Positions 1-9,277 of a stretch of DNA of 64,000 nucleotides are shown here, one piece after another. The DNA lies in assembly GCA_964461435.1 (NCBI GenBank), contig CAYWUI010000001.1, positions 1 to 64,000 of the forward strand, read 5' to 3'. Source of the DNA: G020354785 sp964461435. Its GTDB lineage: Bacteria; Bacteroidota; Bacteroidia; Bacteroidales; UBA10428. The translations under genes and the position numbers were made by a program. Under the pieces are notes generated by a model that did not search any database, was not told the DNA's origin, and saw only the letters and a program-made list of their open reading frames with translations. Every line of letters begins with the position of its first letter. The stretch's first letter is position 1.

Positions 1-63
1 ATCTTCACAGCTAATCCAGAAGAAATAAATTCCTAATATTATGAAGACATATATTGATTTCAT
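1..63 (-). CDS. Partial lipoprotein, N-terminus only (cut by window edge)
   Basis: An ATG on the minus strand at 63-61 opens 21 codons that run off the left edge. They read as a lipoprotein export signal: Lys at position 2, a hydrophobic core (YVFIILGIYFFW), then ISC followed by Glu-Asp. The Cys at residue 19 would be the lipidated residue, and the acidic residues after it resemble Bacteroidota lipoprotein export signals. Function cannot be told because the rest lies outside the window. The frame is open to the edge, but 21 codons is short, so this rests on the signal-peptide pattern. Confidence 0.5.
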   Translation of the reverse strand, partial: MKSIYVFIILGIYFFWISCED

Positions 64-210
64 GTTATTTTTCTATTAGGATGATTGCATCTCGCTAAAG
101 GTTGCATCTCTTTTCCACTTGTGCCCAACTATCACATAAACCAAATAAAATTAACACTATTCAAGAATATATGCAAATAGAGCGCAGGTTTGTCGATTTT
201 ATTTTTGTTG

Positions 211-237
211 AAAAATAAGGGCGCTGTCCCTATTTTT
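211..237 (-). terminator. Hairpin terminator after the CPBP protease gene
   Basis: AAAAATA plus GGG (one bulged A) pairs with CCCTATTTTT around a six-base loop. Read on the minus strand it starts at the stop codon of the CPBP gene and ends in a T-rich arm, as expected for intrinsic termination. The stem is mostly A/T with only three G-C pairs, so strength is modest. Confidence 0.45.
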
Positions 238-1171
238 AATCGGAATCTTCAAGAGCTATTTTTTCAAACAGCTTATCCCATGCTGCCCACTTGTATTTTT
301 TTGAGGTAATTACTATAAAAACAACTGCAATAACAATGAGTAGAATGTTCATGACAACAGGATCATATTCTTTCATTCTGAACAAGGCGGGTGTCTGCAT
401 TGTTGATCCGCTAAATGTGACGAATGCCGTGCCGTAAATATTAATTATTGCATGTATGCCAAGCGGTATCTCCAGTCCGTCATCCATAATAACAATAATT
501 CCCATAAAGAGTCCGAATCCTATATAGTACGGCAAAGTTGCCAGCAGTCCGAATTGTTTGATTTCAGGATTCATGAGATGCATCAATCCGAATATTACAG
601 AAGTGATCCCCAGGGGTATCCATTTGTATCTGGCTATTAATCCGATACCCTGCATCAGGTAACCTCTCATGAAGATCTCTTCAAAACTTGTTTGGAGGGG
701 CAGCAAAATGATGGATATTATTATTAGTGGTATGAACAGCCTCATGTTAAGATTAAGCTCGTAATTGCCGGGATTATAGATATACAGCAACAGATCGGTA
801 ACCACAAGCAGAGTTAGCATAATTAACATTGCAAAAAGCATCTTACCCCAGTTAAACCTGCTGTGTCCCGTAAGAACGGAAGTGAAATCTCTTTCATGGA
901 TTATTTTGATAATAAAAATCATACCCAGGAAACACAGGACAAACGGAATTAGGATAAGCACCAGTCCGACATTAGGGTCTATATCAACATGGCTGAAATC
1001 AAGATCTTCCTGGAATTTTTCCAGCTGTGAAAAATCGGTCATCCTTGAAAAAAACACGATAAGCAGGGGAATTTGCCCAATCAGGCTGGCGGCTATGAAG
1101 AGAATAACAGAGAATACATATCTCCAGAATTCATTCTTGCCCTTTTTTGCTACAGCAAAGAAATCAGACAT
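236..1171 (-). CDS. CPBP family intramembrane metalloprotease
   Basis: The 311-residue protein has about eight hydrophobic segments and the three CPBP (Abi/Rce1-like) motifs in order: EExxxR at E164-E165-R169, FxxxH at F194-H198, and HxxxN at H240-N244. These glutamate, histidine and asparagine residues form the intramembrane active site in this family. Members cleave prenylated or other membrane proteins, or act in bacteriocin immunity and signalling; the substrate here is unknown. It stands alone on the minus strand, 46 bases downstream of the nucleoside phosphorylase gene, with a hairpin after its stop. Confidence 0.9.
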   Translation of the reverse strand: MSDFFAVAKKGKNEFWRYVFSVILFIAASLIGQIPLLIVFFSRMTDFSQLEKFQEDLDFSHVDIDPNVGLVLILIPFVLCFLGMIFIIKIIHERDFTSVLTGHSRFNWGKMLFAMLIMLTLLVVTDLLLYIYNPGNYELNLNMRLFIPLIIISIILLPLQTSFEEIFMRGYLMQGIGLIARYKWIPLGITSVIFGLMHLMNPEIKQFGLLATLPYYIGFGLFMGIIVIMDDGLEIPLGIHAIINIYGTAFVTFSGSTMQTPALFRMKEYDPVVMNILLIVIAVVFIVITSKKYKWAAWDKLFEKIALEDSD

Positions 1172-1217
1172 GATTTATGGTTGTTTGTTAATATTGAGCT
1201 TTTATCTTATTTGAAAA

Positions 1218-2030
1218 TTAATCAATCGCTCTAATAATTTTCTTTAATAATTCTTCCAGTTTTGGCAAAGCTTTTTCAGCCATGGCTGAGATGTCTGCAT
1301 GACCTGATTTGTTAGCTTTCACATCGACTCCCGAATTTGCAATCACAGAAATGGCCAGGCATTTAATGCCCATCTGGTGGGCAGCTATAACTTCAGGGAC
1401 TGTTGACATACCTATGGCATCTCCTCCTATAATTCTGTAAAACTGATATTCTTTAGGCGTCTCAAGTGTCGGTCCGGTTACTGCCACATAGCAGCCTTCC
1501 CTTATGGTAATTCCCTGTCCGGAGGCTATCTTGACGGCAAGTCCGGTTAATTTTTTATCATAGGCTTCACTCATATCGGGAAACCTGTCTCCAAACTCAG
1601 GATAATGTATTCCTGCCAGTGGATTTGGCATCATATTGATGTGATCATTGATAATCATCAGATCTCCTGTATTGAAACCGGGATTTAAACTGCCGGCCGC
1701 ATTGGTAATTATAAGATATTTTATTCCCATGTATTTAAGTACTCTTACGGGGTATATCACTTTATTCATTTCCAGTCCCTCGTAGAAATGATGTCGGCCC
1801 TGCATAATAACCACTGCCTTATTTTCAATAGAAGCCAATATCATTCTGCCCTTATGTCCTTCTACAGTCGTATCGGGAAAATTAGGGATATCTTTGTAAT
1901 CAATGATTATTTCAGTATGCATACCATCTGCAAAATTCGCAAGTCCGGTCCCCAAAATTATTCCAATGATCGGCGACAGATCTGTTTTACTATTTATGTA
2001 GCTTACTGACTTTTTTATTTTTTCCAACAT
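1218..2030 (-). CDS. Purine nucleoside phosphorylase (trimeric PNP type)
   Basis: The protein cleaves purine (deoxy)nucleosides with phosphate to base and (deoxy)ribose-1-phosphate in the cytoplasmic salvage pathway. The 270 residues match the trimeric PNP/MTAP class: phosphate loop GTGL near residue 27, QGRHHFYEG around 77-85, the NAAGSLNP segment near 110, the base-site Glu180 in TGPTLETP, and the Asn222 region. Start ATG at 2030 lies inside the 3' end of lpxK, a 41-base overlap in another frame, so translation is probably coupled. Exact purine preference cannot be read; Asn at the base site suggests 6-oxopurines. Confidence 0.92.
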   Translation of the reverse strand: MLEKIKKSVSYINSKTDLSPIIGIILGTGLANFADGMHTEIIIDYKDIPNFPDTTVEGHKGRMILASIENKAVVIMQGRHHFYEGLEMNKVIYPVRVLKYMGIKYLIITNAAGSLNPGFNTGDLMIINDHINMMPNPLAGIHYPEFGDRFPDMSEAYDKKLTGLAVKIASGQGITIREGCYVAVTGPTLETPKEYQFYRIIGGDAIGMSTVPEVIAAHQMGIKCLAISVIANSGVDVKANKSGHADISAMAEKALPKLEELLKKIIRAID

Positions 2031-3087
2031 ATTTAATTATGTCATTATTAAACTTTTTTGCTCCGCTGTAAAGAAACCGCACTTCAATGGGGACAAAATA
2101 CATGGACATTTTCAATTCTTCTGTGGCCGTAAAGATTTCCCTGAATCTGACAGCATCTTTTTCAGTAGTGAATATATATTTTGCTTTAAGTTTGCTAAAC
2201 CTGTCTTTGATCTTACTTAAATCTTCAGAAGTCCAGGAATGGTGATCAGGGAACTTCATCTCATAAATTGATTTAGAGTAACTCCTTAGAAAATTAGCCA
2301 GTGGTTCTGACCTGGCTATGCCTGTAACCAGGAGTATTGACGGGCCGGTCTTTTTAATTGTATTGAAGTCAGGACGCTTTTTATTGTCCGGAAATACAGG
2401 TTCGGGATTTTTATAATCATAGGTTGTAAAGTACAGAAACTGGCAGGGCAATATTTTCAATTCTTTGGCCAATATTTTTTTTTCTGTGGGCTTCAGGTTT
2501 TCAGGTGATTTAGTGACGATTATAATATCGGCTCTTCTTATCCCGTACCTGCTTTCACGCAAATTCCCGTAAGGAAGCAAATAGTCACAAAAAACAGGCA
2601 GGGTATAATCGACAAGCAATATTGAAAGTCCGGGATTGACATACCTGTGCTGGTAAGCATCATCGAGCAGTACAGCTTTCAAATCTTTCACCTTTTCCTG
2701 CAAAGTATATATTCCTTGAACCCTTTTACGGTCGACAGCCACGTGGACATCCGGAAATTTTTGTTTTAACTGTTTAGGTTCATCTCCAATCTGGCTGCTA
2801 CCGGAGGTGGAGCCGGCCATAATAAAGTCCCTTGTTTTTCTTTTGTAACCCCTGCTAAGTACAGCTATGGCGAATTCATTTTTAAGCAGTCTTATCAGGT
2901 ACTCAACATGCGGGGTTTTACCTGTCCCTCCAACAGTTATATTTCCAACAGAAATAACAGGTATGTGAAATTCAGTTGATTTAAGGATCTTTAAATCAAA
3001 GAGTATATTTCTTATTGATATAATAAATCCATATAATAGTGATAAAGGGTAAGTTAATAATGCAATTTTTTTTCTGTTAAATGGCAT
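1990..3087 (-). CDS. lpxK: Tetraacyldisaccharide 4'-kinase (lipid A synthesis)
   Basis: LpxK phosphorylates the 4' position of the tetraacyldisaccharide lipid A precursor at the inner membrane. The 365-residue protein has the expected N-terminal membrane-proximal helix and a P-loop VGGTGKTP at residues 52-59, followed by the SRGYKRKT and DDAYQHR segments typical of the family. It sits between sppA (62 bases upstream) and a purine nucleoside phosphorylase whose start it overlaps. The mixed order suggests a shared transcript rather than a shared pathway. Its presence shows a lipid A-bearing outer membrane. Confidence 0.95.
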   Translation of the reverse strand: MPFNRKKIALLTYPLSLLYGFIISIRNILFDLKILKSTEFHIPVISVGNITVGGTGKTPHVEYLIRLLKNEFAIAVLSRGYKRKTRDFIMAGSTSGSSQIGDEPKQLKQKFPDVHVAVDRKRVQGIYTLQEKVKDLKAVLLDDAYQHRYVNPGLSILLVDYTLPVFCDYLLPYGNLRESRYGIRRADIIIVTKSPENLKPTEKKILAKELKILPCQFLYFTTYDYKNPEPVFPDNKKRPDFNTIKKTGPSILLVTGIARSEPLANFLRSYSKSIYEMKFPDHHSWTSEDLSKIKDRFSKLKAKYIFTTEKDAVRFREIFTATEELKMSMYFVPIEVRFLYSGAKKFNNDIIKYVGKNKKVSKLHK

Positions 3088-3149
3088 AAATAATTAATGA
3101 TTCACTTGTTATTAAACTTACCCCTGCGAATATACATACGGCACCCGGG

Positions 3150-4895
3150 TTAGTAAATTTCAATCTCATAAGGCATTCTGGCCTGTATGCCTTTGAGATT
3201 AAGTGCTTCCTGCAGAAAATCATAGTATTTGTATGAATTTCCCAGTTCCTTTTTCAGGATCGACAACCTGACTTCTCCCATAAGTTCTTTCATGAGCTGC
3301 TCAATAGGTTCTTCAAGCCTGGGTAATTCAACCACCCTGTATTTGTCAATATTTGCTTTTGCAGCAGCTATTTCGACAGCTGTAGAAAGTCCACCATAGA
3401 CGTCTACCAGTCCGATTTCTTTTGCATTAGCGCCGCTCCATATCCGTCCTTCTCCGATTTTATCCACATCATCATAAGTCATATTCCTGCTTTCAGATAC
3501 ATGATTAACAAATGTATTATAAATCCTGTCCACTTGATTTTGTAAAACCTCTTTTTCCCTTGCCGAAAGTGTTCTGTACCCTGAAAGGAGGTCCGAATAT
3601 TTGTTGGTTTTTTCAACGTCCATGGTAATTCCCAGTTTATTATTCAGGAAATCTTTCAGGTTAAGTACAACACCCCATACGCCTATTGAACCTGTGATTG
3701 TAACCTGGCTGGCCACAATTGTATCTGCGGGTACTGCGATATAATAACCTCCTGATGCAGCAACGTCACCAAATGAGGCAATAACAGGCTTTGCTTCCCT
3801 GGCCAGATAAAGTTCCCTGTAAATAACTTCAGAGGCAATAGCATCTCCGCCACCCGAATTTACTCTTATTACTATTGCTTTTATAGTAGAGTCAAGTCTT
3901 GCATCCCTGATTGCTTTTGATATTCTTTCCGAACTAATTGTTCCTTCGCCTTCGTCGCCAAGTTCAATGTTGCCGGATGCGTAGATAACTGCCACTTTCT
4001 GTTTGGCAAAGGTTTTATGTTTCCTTGATCCCGGGACTTTGTTATACTTTAATAATGTTATTAGCTGCACCTTTTTTGACTTTTCAATTCCTGCAAGAAC
4101 TTTTAGTTTATCCAGTATTTGATCCTTATATGCCAGGCTGTCAACAAGTTTATATTCAACAGCCGATTGTGCATCCCATACAAGCAAATTGTCAGCCATA
4201 TAATTTATTCTTCCTTTTGTAATTCCCCTTTGCCTGGCTATTTCTGTTGTGACATATTCCCACATCGATCCAATAATTGTGTTCAACTGCTCACGGTTTT
4301 CGTCACTCATTTTATCATACATCAGCGGCTCAACGGCACTCTTAAATTTCCCGTGTCTTATTATTTCAGCCTTAACACCCAGTTTTTCAAGCGTTCCTTT
4401 GAAAAACATTAACTGCGCCCTGTATCCTGCCAGGGGGAAATAGCCTTCGGGATTCATATAAATTTTATCAGCAGCTGTAGCCAGATAGTATGATGGCTGT
4501 GTATAAAAATCACTATGGCAGATAACAAATTTTCCAGATTCCTTAAAATCGAGTACAGCATTTCTTATCTCCTCGATTGTAGCCATGCCTGCCGGGATAA
4601 CTGACAATTCCAGGTAAATACCTTTTATTTTATCATCCTCTTTTGCTTTATTAATATTATCAAGAATTTCGTTAAGGCCCAGGGCTTTAGCATTAAAAAA
4701 GGGAAGAGCCGGTTTCCTGTCTGAAACAGGCTCGTCGAGTGTCAGATATAAAACCGAATTATCTTTTATATCGACAGGTTTATCCTGCATTGAAACCAGG
4801 GCACTTATCGTACCCAGGAAAATCAGGAATATGATAAATGATGCCAGTATGACTCCAATTATCGTTGCCAGTAAATATTTAAGAAAATCTTTCAT
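3150..4895 (-). CDS. sppA: Signal peptide peptidase SppA, long (67K) type
   Basis: The 581-residue protein has one N-terminal transmembrane segment (about residues 8-33) and two tandem ClpP-fold domains, the arrangement of tetrameric E. coli-type SppA. The split catalytic dyad is visible: Lys185 in KSAVEP of the first domain and Ser381 in the second-domain motif AASGGYY, preceded by VNSGGGD. It degrades signal-peptide remnants in the membrane from the periplasmic side. It leads the run sppA-lpxK-PNP on the minus strand and is divergent from folK. Confidence 0.95.
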   Translation of the reverse strand: MKDFLKYLLATIIGVILASFIIFLIFLGTISALVSMQDKPVDIKDNSVLYLTLDEPVSDRKPALPFFNAKALGLNEILDNINKAKEDDKIKGIYLELSVIPAGMATIEEIRNAVLDFKESGKFVICHSDFYTQPSYYLATAADKIYMNPEGYFPLAGYRAQLMFFKGTLEKLGVKAEIIRHGKFKSAVEPLMYDKMSDENREQLNTIIGSMWEYVTTEIARQRGITKGRINYMADNLLVWDAQSAVEYKLVDSLAYKDQILDKLKVLAGIEKSKKVQLITLLKYNKVPGSRKHKTFAKQKVAVIYASGNIELGDEGEGTISSERISKAIRDARLDSTIKAIVIRVNSGGGDAIASEVIYRELYLAREAKPVIASFGDVAASGGYYIAVPADTIVASQVTITGSIGVWGVVLNLKDFLNNKLGITMDVEKTNKYSDLLSGYRTLSAREKEVLQNQVDRIYNTFVNHVSESRNMTYDDVDKIGEGRIWSGANAKEIGLVDVYGGLSTAVEIAAAKANIDKYRVVELPRLEEPIEQLMKELMGEVRLSILKKELGNSYKYYDFLQEALNLKGIQARMPYEIEIY

Positions 4896-4986
4896 TATGT
4901 ATTGTATTTAAATTGCTTATTTTAATAATTAAATTCTTTATAATAAGATAACGAATAAAATTACTCAAAATTTGGTAAAAAGGTAA

Positions 4987-5013
4987 TTGCAAATAAGCTA
5001 ATTATTAAATTTG
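4987..5013 (+). promoter_or_regulatory. Possible Bacteroidota-type promoter for folK
   Basis: TAAATTTG (5006-5013) matches the -7 element TAnnTTTG exactly, with TTG at 4987-4989 sixteen bases upstream as a possible -33 element. Initiation would leave a leader of about a dozen bases before the folK ATG. The match is in a very AT-rich region, so chance is a real alternative. Confidence 0.35.
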
Positions 5014-5031
5014 CTAAATATTTAAGTTGTT

Positions 5032-5520
5032 ATGCCTGATGTTTATCTAATTCTGGGGAGTAACCTTGGAGACAGGATTGAAAATCTGAAAAAAGCTACC
5101 GATCATATATGCAGGGATATAGGAAAGATTGTTGCCCGGTCTTCAATTTACGAGACCGAACCCTGGGGGTTTAACCATGAATCGAATTTTATAAATCAGA
5201 TTCTAAGGATTAATACTTCTTTAAAGCCTTTGGAGGTACTCGGAAAAATTTTAAAAATTGAAAAATTATACGGGCGGAGAATAAAAAACAAAAAATATAC
5301 AGCCCGGGAAATGGATATTGACATATTGTTTTATAATAATAAGATCATTAAATCTGACAAATTGATAATACCTCACCCGTGCATCAGGGAAAGGATGTTT
5401 GTTTTAGTCCCTATGGCTGAGCTGCAGCCTGATTTTATCCATCCTTTGCTGCAAAAGCCTATAAGTTATCTGAAAGAGACATGTAGTGACAGAAGATGGG
5501 TGAGGGAACACAAAGATTAA
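5032..5520 (+). CDS. folK: 2-amino-4-hydroxy-6-hydroxymethyldihydropteridine pyrophosphokinase
   Basis: HPPK transfers pyrophosphate from ATP to 6-hydroxymethyl-7,8-dihydropterin in folate synthesis. The 162 residues begin with the substrate loop LGSNLGDR, continue with SSIYETEPWG near residue 37, and carry the magnesium-binding pair Asp95 and Asp97 in REMDIDILFY plus the IPHP motif near 113. Length is normal for a single-domain enzyme, with no fused FolB or FolP. The stop at 5520 directly abuts the stop of convergent mutL. Confidence 0.95.
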   Translation: MPDVYLILGSNLGDRIENLKKATDHICRDIGKIVARSSIYETEPWGFNHESNFINQILRINTSLKPLEVLGKILKIEKLYGRRIKNKKYTAREMDIDILFYNNKIIKSDKLIIPHPCIRERMFVLVPMAELQPDFIHPLLQKPISYLKETCSDRRWVREHKD

Positions 5521-7341
5521 TTATTTTAGCTTTTTCTCAAACTCATCCATGTTCATTATGGACATGGTCTTTTTCCCTGACGGTGAATAATTGGGCTCTT
5601 CACAGGCAAAAAGCTGATCGACTAATTCCTGCATTTCTTCTGTTGCAAGCGGTGTTCCATAATTAATTGCCGATGCTATAGCCAGTGACCTTGCAACATT
5701 TTCTTTGGCATATATTTTAATATCGGTCTGTGTGCTTTTATATTGTTCCAGTAATATTTCGATTAGTTCTTTCGGATCGGGATTAGGGATATCCGAAGGA
5801 CATCCGTTTATAATTATTGTATTATTGCCAAAATCGTTTATATCAAAACCTATTGCACAGATGTCTTCCAGCATTTCCATGATAAGATTATGGTCCGCCG
5901 CATTCATCTCAATAGTCTCGGGGTATAGTGTTTTTTGGGACAGGGGAATGTTGTTGGCGAGGGAACTGATGTATTTCTCAAAAAGTATGCGTTCATGGGC
6001 CCTTTTTTGATCGATAACCAGCAGTCCGGATTTTACTGAAGTCAGGATATACCTTCCTTTTAACTGAAAGATATTACTGGTTAGAAGCTGCCCCGGCACC
6101 TGCAGTATTTTTTGCCCGTCTATAACACCGGTTTCAAAAGACCCGGGATGATCTTTCTCATCCGTAAAGCCGGCATATAACTTTTCCCAGTCATGAAGTT
6201 TATCTTTTGAATAAGATTTGCGATCCCCGGGTGTCTCAAAGGGATTATATTCAGGATTTACGGGTACTTCAGGAACTTTTATTTCCGTATCTTTTTTCAG
6301 ATAAGGTATATCTATTACCCCTTCGGTGTCAAAATCAATGGATGGAGTAATACTGAATTTACCAAGAGCCTCTTTTACCGCAGCCTTAATAATTTGAAAT
6401 ATAGCCTGTTCATCTTCAAACTTAATTTCGGTTTTTGTAGGATGGATATTAATATCTATTGATTTTGGATCAGCCTCTATGAATATGAAATATGAAGGAA
6501 TAGTGTTGGGTTGCAGGATTTTTTCGTAAGCATTCATAACTGCCCTGTGGAAATAAGGATGGCGCATAAAGCGATTATTAATGAAAAAGAACTGCTCACC
6601 AAAGGTTTTCTTTGCAAATTCGGGCTTGCCTACAAATCCTTTTAACCTCACCAGGCTGGTATTAGTATCAATAGTTGTAAGATCCTGATTTATTGTCTTT
6701 CCGAATATGTGGATTATTCTTTGTTTAATAACTGATTTGGGAAGGTTGTATATTTCAGAATCGTTATGTGACAGGACGAACTCGATGTCAGGGTGAGCAA
6801 TAGCAATTCGCTGAAATTCGTTAATTATATGTTTTAGTTCAGTGCTATTGCTTTTTAAGAATTTCCTTCTTGCAGGAACATTAAAGAACAGGTTTTTAAC
6901 TATAATGTTCAGTCCGTTTGAACATGCTTCGGGCTGTTGATTTACAACTTGTGAGCCGCTGATTTCAATTAATGTGCCGATGTCATTGTCAGGTTGCCTG
7001 GTTTTCATAGTAACGTTCGCGACAGCTGCTATTGAAGGGAGAGCCTCCCCCCGGAAGCCCATAGTCCTTATTTCAAACAGATCGTCAGCATTTCTAATCT
7101 TTGAAGTTGCATGCCTTTCAAAAGAAAGTCTTGCATCAGTCTCTGACATGCCGCAACCATTATCAATTACCTGGACCAGATTTCTTCCCCCGTCTTTTGT
7201 AATAACTTTTATTGAGGTGCTGCCCGCATCTACAGAATTTTCCATCAGCTCTTTTACCACTGAAGCCGGTCTTTGAATAACTTCACCCGCGGCTATCTGG
7301 TTAGCAACGGAATCAGGGAGTAATTGAATAATATCTGCCAT
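5521..7341 (-). CDS. mutL: DNA mismatch repair protein MutL
   Basis: MutL couples MutS mismatch recognition to strand incision. The 606 residues show the GHKL ATPase motifs: ELMENSVDAG at 31-40 (Glu31, Asn35), DNGCGM near 60, and GFRGEAL near 95-101. A variable linker (about 330-410) leads to a dimerisation domain. The endonuclease motif DQHAxxExxxxE appears as Asp444-Gln-Lys-Arg-Ala-His-Glu450 with Glu455, so the His is Lys. The C-terminal ACRxAxKAG segment reads NVARSLAIAS. Whether it nicks DNA is therefore uncertain. It is followed on its strand by nothing close, as folK converges. Confidence 0.95.
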   Translation of the reverse strand: MADIIQLLPDSVANQIAAGEVIQRPASVVKELMENSVDAGSTSIKVITKDGGRNLVQVIDNGCGMSETDARLSFERHATSKIRNADDLFEIRTMGFRGEALPSIAAVANVTMKTRQPDNDIGTLIEISGSQVVNQQPEACSNGLNIIVKNLFFNVPARRKFLKSNSTELKHIINEFQRIAIAHPDIEFVLSHNDSEIYNLPKSVIKQRIIHIFGKTINQDLTTIDTNTSLVRLKGFVGKPEFAKKTFGEQFFFINNRFMRHPYFHRAVMNAYEKILQPNTIPSYFIFIEADPKSIDINIHPTKTEIKFEDEQAIFQIIKAAVKEALGKFSITPSIDFDTEGVIDIPYLKKDTEIKVPEVPVNPEYNPFETPGDRKSYSKDKLHDWEKLYAGFTDEKDHPGSFETGVIDGQKILQVPGQLLTSNIFQLKGRYILTSVKSGLLVIDQKRAHERILFEKYISSLANNIPLSQKTLYPETIEMNAADHNLIMEMLEDICAIGFDINDFGNNTIIINGCPSDIPNPDPKELIEILLEQYKSTQTDIKIYAKENVARSLAIASAINYGTPLATEEMQELVDQLFACEEPNYSPSGKKTMSIMNMDEFEKKLK

Positions 7342-7450
7342 TTAAGGAATTTTTAAAAGCAAAATAGCTGTTAAGAAAATTATTTTACACTTGTAAATGA
7401 CGGATTTGCTATTAATATCCTTCGGGTTGCTGGTAAAAGTAATCCTTTAC

Positions 7451-7741
7451 CTACCGGAAAAAGAATCTAACAATTATATAATAGGCAATAGCAAGCAGAA
7501 CAGCAAAAATAAGAATGAACCGCAGGGAACTGTATCTATTGGCTTTTCCTGCCCTTTTCAGGTGACTCCTCATTGTTCCTTTAACGATTATAGGTTTGTA
7601 ATCTTTTATTTTTTCTTTCCCCATCTCACGCTCAATTTTTTCTATTCTCTGCTTGAGCTTTTCCTTACGCTCATCGTAAAATACAGGTATATAATTAAAT
7701 GTCTTTGGCTTGGCCAGCCTGAAAAACCTTGGTAATCCCAT
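7451..7741 (-). CDS. Small conserved membrane protein of unknown function
   Basis: The 96 residues consist of a Pro/Arg-rich start (GLPRFFRLAKPKTFNYIP), a charged helical stretch rich in Lys and Glu (about 25-48) that could form a coiled coil, and one C-terminal transmembrane helix near 73-93. It lies upstream of mutL on the same strand, 109 bases away, with a possible -7 promoter element just before it. I recall similar small proteins in many Bacteroidota genomes, sometimes labelled riboflavin synthase subunit beta, a label nothing in this sequence supports. No function is assigned. Confidence 0.75.
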   Translation of the reverse strand: MGLPRFFRLAKPKTFNYIPVFYDERKEKLKQRIEKIEREMGKEKIKDYKPIIVKGTMRSHLKRAGKANRYSSLRFILIFAVLLAIAYYIIVRFFFR

Positions 7742-7761
7742 AACAAATGATTTTGGTTCAA

Positions 7762-7769
7762 CAAATTTA
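7762..7769 (-). promoter_or_regulatory. Possible -7 promoter element of the small membrane protein gene
   Basis: On the minus strand this reads TAAATTTG, an exact TAnnTTTG match about 21 bases before the start codon at 7741. No -33 TTG is found at normal spacing, so the call is weak. Confidence 0.25.
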
Positions 7770-7939
7770 TTTAATATTTACAGATAATTATTTTATTACA
7801 AACAAAAATTATGCAAAACTTTTATATTTTATTTGTATTAAGGATATATATTAGCTATATTATTAAGTCAACCATTCATACAATAAATTGAATAAAATAA
7901 GCGATTATTTTTATAAATATATTATAATTACTTGTCCGA

Positions 7940-8506
7940 ATGCAACAGATCAGAGATAACCTTATCGAAGCCAGAAAGATATTAGATGAATTTATTACGG
8001 ATGAAACGAATTTAAAGAATATACAGGAAGCTGGCAGGATTATGGTAAACGCTGTAATAAATAACAAAAAGATTATATCCTGCGGTAACGGGGGATCAAT
8101 GTGTGATGCAATGCATTTTGCAGAGGAACTGACAGGCTTGTTCCGTGATGAAAGAAGATCAATACCTGCCATATCCATATCGGACCCTTCACACCTGACT
8201 TGTGCGGCAAATGATTACGGGTTTGATTATATATTTTCAAGATATATTGAAGGATTGGGACAACCGGGCGATGTTTTGCTGGCAATAAGTACCAGTGGCA
8301 ATTCAATGAATATAATAAATGCGGCAGTAACTGCAAAAACTAAAAATATGACTGTTGTAGGATTAACAGGTAAAGGAGGGGGTAAGCTCGCAGGCCTCTG
8401 TGATCTCGAAATCAGGGCTCCCTACACCAGGTATTCAGACAGGACCCAGGAAATACATATCAAAGTGATACACTCTTTGATACATTATGTTGAATCAAAT
8501 ATTTAA
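7940..8506 (+). CDS. gmhA: Phosphoheptose isomerase (sedoheptulose 7-phosphate isomerase)
   Basis: GmhA converts sedoheptulose 7-phosphate to D-glycero-D-manno-heptose 7-phosphate, the first step to the ADP-heptose of lipopolysaccharide core. The 188-residue single SIS domain has the GNGGS phosphate loop near residue 50, the AEELTGLF helix near 61, ISTSGNS near 115, and a C-terminal TQEIH segment with the catalytic and zinc-binding Glu/His. No other heptose gene lies in the window. It starts a + strand run that continues with a lipoprotein gene 30 bases on. Confidence 0.93.
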   Translation: MQQIRDNLIEARKILDEFITDETNLKNIQEAGRIMVNAVINNKKIISCGNGGSMCDAMHFAEELTGLFRDERRSIPAISISDPSHLTCAANDYGFDYIFSRYIEGLGQPGDVLLAISTSGNSMNIINAAVTAKTKNMTVVGLTGKGGGKLAGLCDLEIRAPYTRYSDRTQEIHIKVIHSLIHYVESNI

Positions 8507-8536
8507 TAAACCAGGTATTTAAAGAACAAATAATAT

Positions 8537-9262
8537 ATGAAGTCCGGGTTAAAAATATTATTTCTGCCAGTGGTTATAATAAACATTTTATTGATATCAT
8601 GCATTGATGAGAATATAAATAACATTTCCGAGTCACTGGAGATCAATTCAAGTTATTCCATACCTATAGGCAATGTTACTTACTCCATAAATGAATATTT
8701 TGAGATGCTGGATTTTTATGGTTTGGATACTATACAGACTGACACTTTGCAAACAGATACAATTCAGGCTTTGCCAGGAGATTCTATTGGTCTTGTGGAA
8801 TATGAAGATACCCTGTACACAAATGTAAGATATACTGTCGATACATTGATATATACTTCGTTTGATTTCAGCTCGCTGGGTGATGATCTTAGCAAGATAA
8901 GAGCAATCACTTTTGTGTCAATAATTAAAAATGATTTTCCCACTGAAACAAAAGTTCAGGTATATTTTGCAGGTGAATCAATAGATATAATTGATTCTTT
9001 ATTCAGTGACGGCCCATATTCTCTTCCACCCCCAGATTTGGATAATGAAGGTATTCCTGTTGACCATCCTTCTGATATTGTTATTACTCCCGTCTCTGAA
9101 TACCTGATTGAAAATCTTGCCAGCATAAGACATATAATAATGTACGGATATGTAAGAACACTGAGGCCTGATATTGATATTTCAAAATTCTATTCCTATT
9201 ACCTTCTTTCAATACATATTGCTGCAAGAATAGAACTGGAGTTTAACACTTCTGAATTTTAA
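8537..9262 (+). CDS. Putative lipoprotein, unknown function
   Basis: The 241-residue protein begins with a lipoprotein signal: a hydrophobic stretch ending LLISC, with Cys22 followed by Ile-Asp-Glu. The mature part has repeated IQTDTLQTDTIQ-like Thr/Asp/Gln runs near residues 65-80 and otherwise looks like beta-rich extracytoplasmic sequence. No family is recognised. It lies 30 bases after gmhA and only 15 bases before a DUF5723 outer-membrane protein, so the two are likely co-expressed and may form a lipoprotein/barrel pair at the outer membrane. That pairing is inference. Confidence 0.8.
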   Translation: MKSGLKILFLPVVIINILLISCIDENINNISESLEINSSYSIPIGNVTYSINEYFEMLDFYGLDTIQTDTLQTDTIQALPGDSIGLVEYEDTLYTNVRYTVDTLIYTSFDFSSLGDDLSKIRAITFVSIIKNDFPTETKVQVYFAGESIDIIDSLFSDGPYSLPPPDLDNEGIPVDHPSDIVITPVSEYLIENLASIRHIIMYGYVRTLRPDIDISKFYSYYLLSIHIAARIELEFNTSEF

Positions 9263-9277
9263 TTTCACCGAAGACTA

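Noticed and set aside
7397..7735. Plus-strand frame of 112 codons antisense to the small membrane gene
   Set aside because: It mirrors the real minus-strand gene and has no protein-like features.
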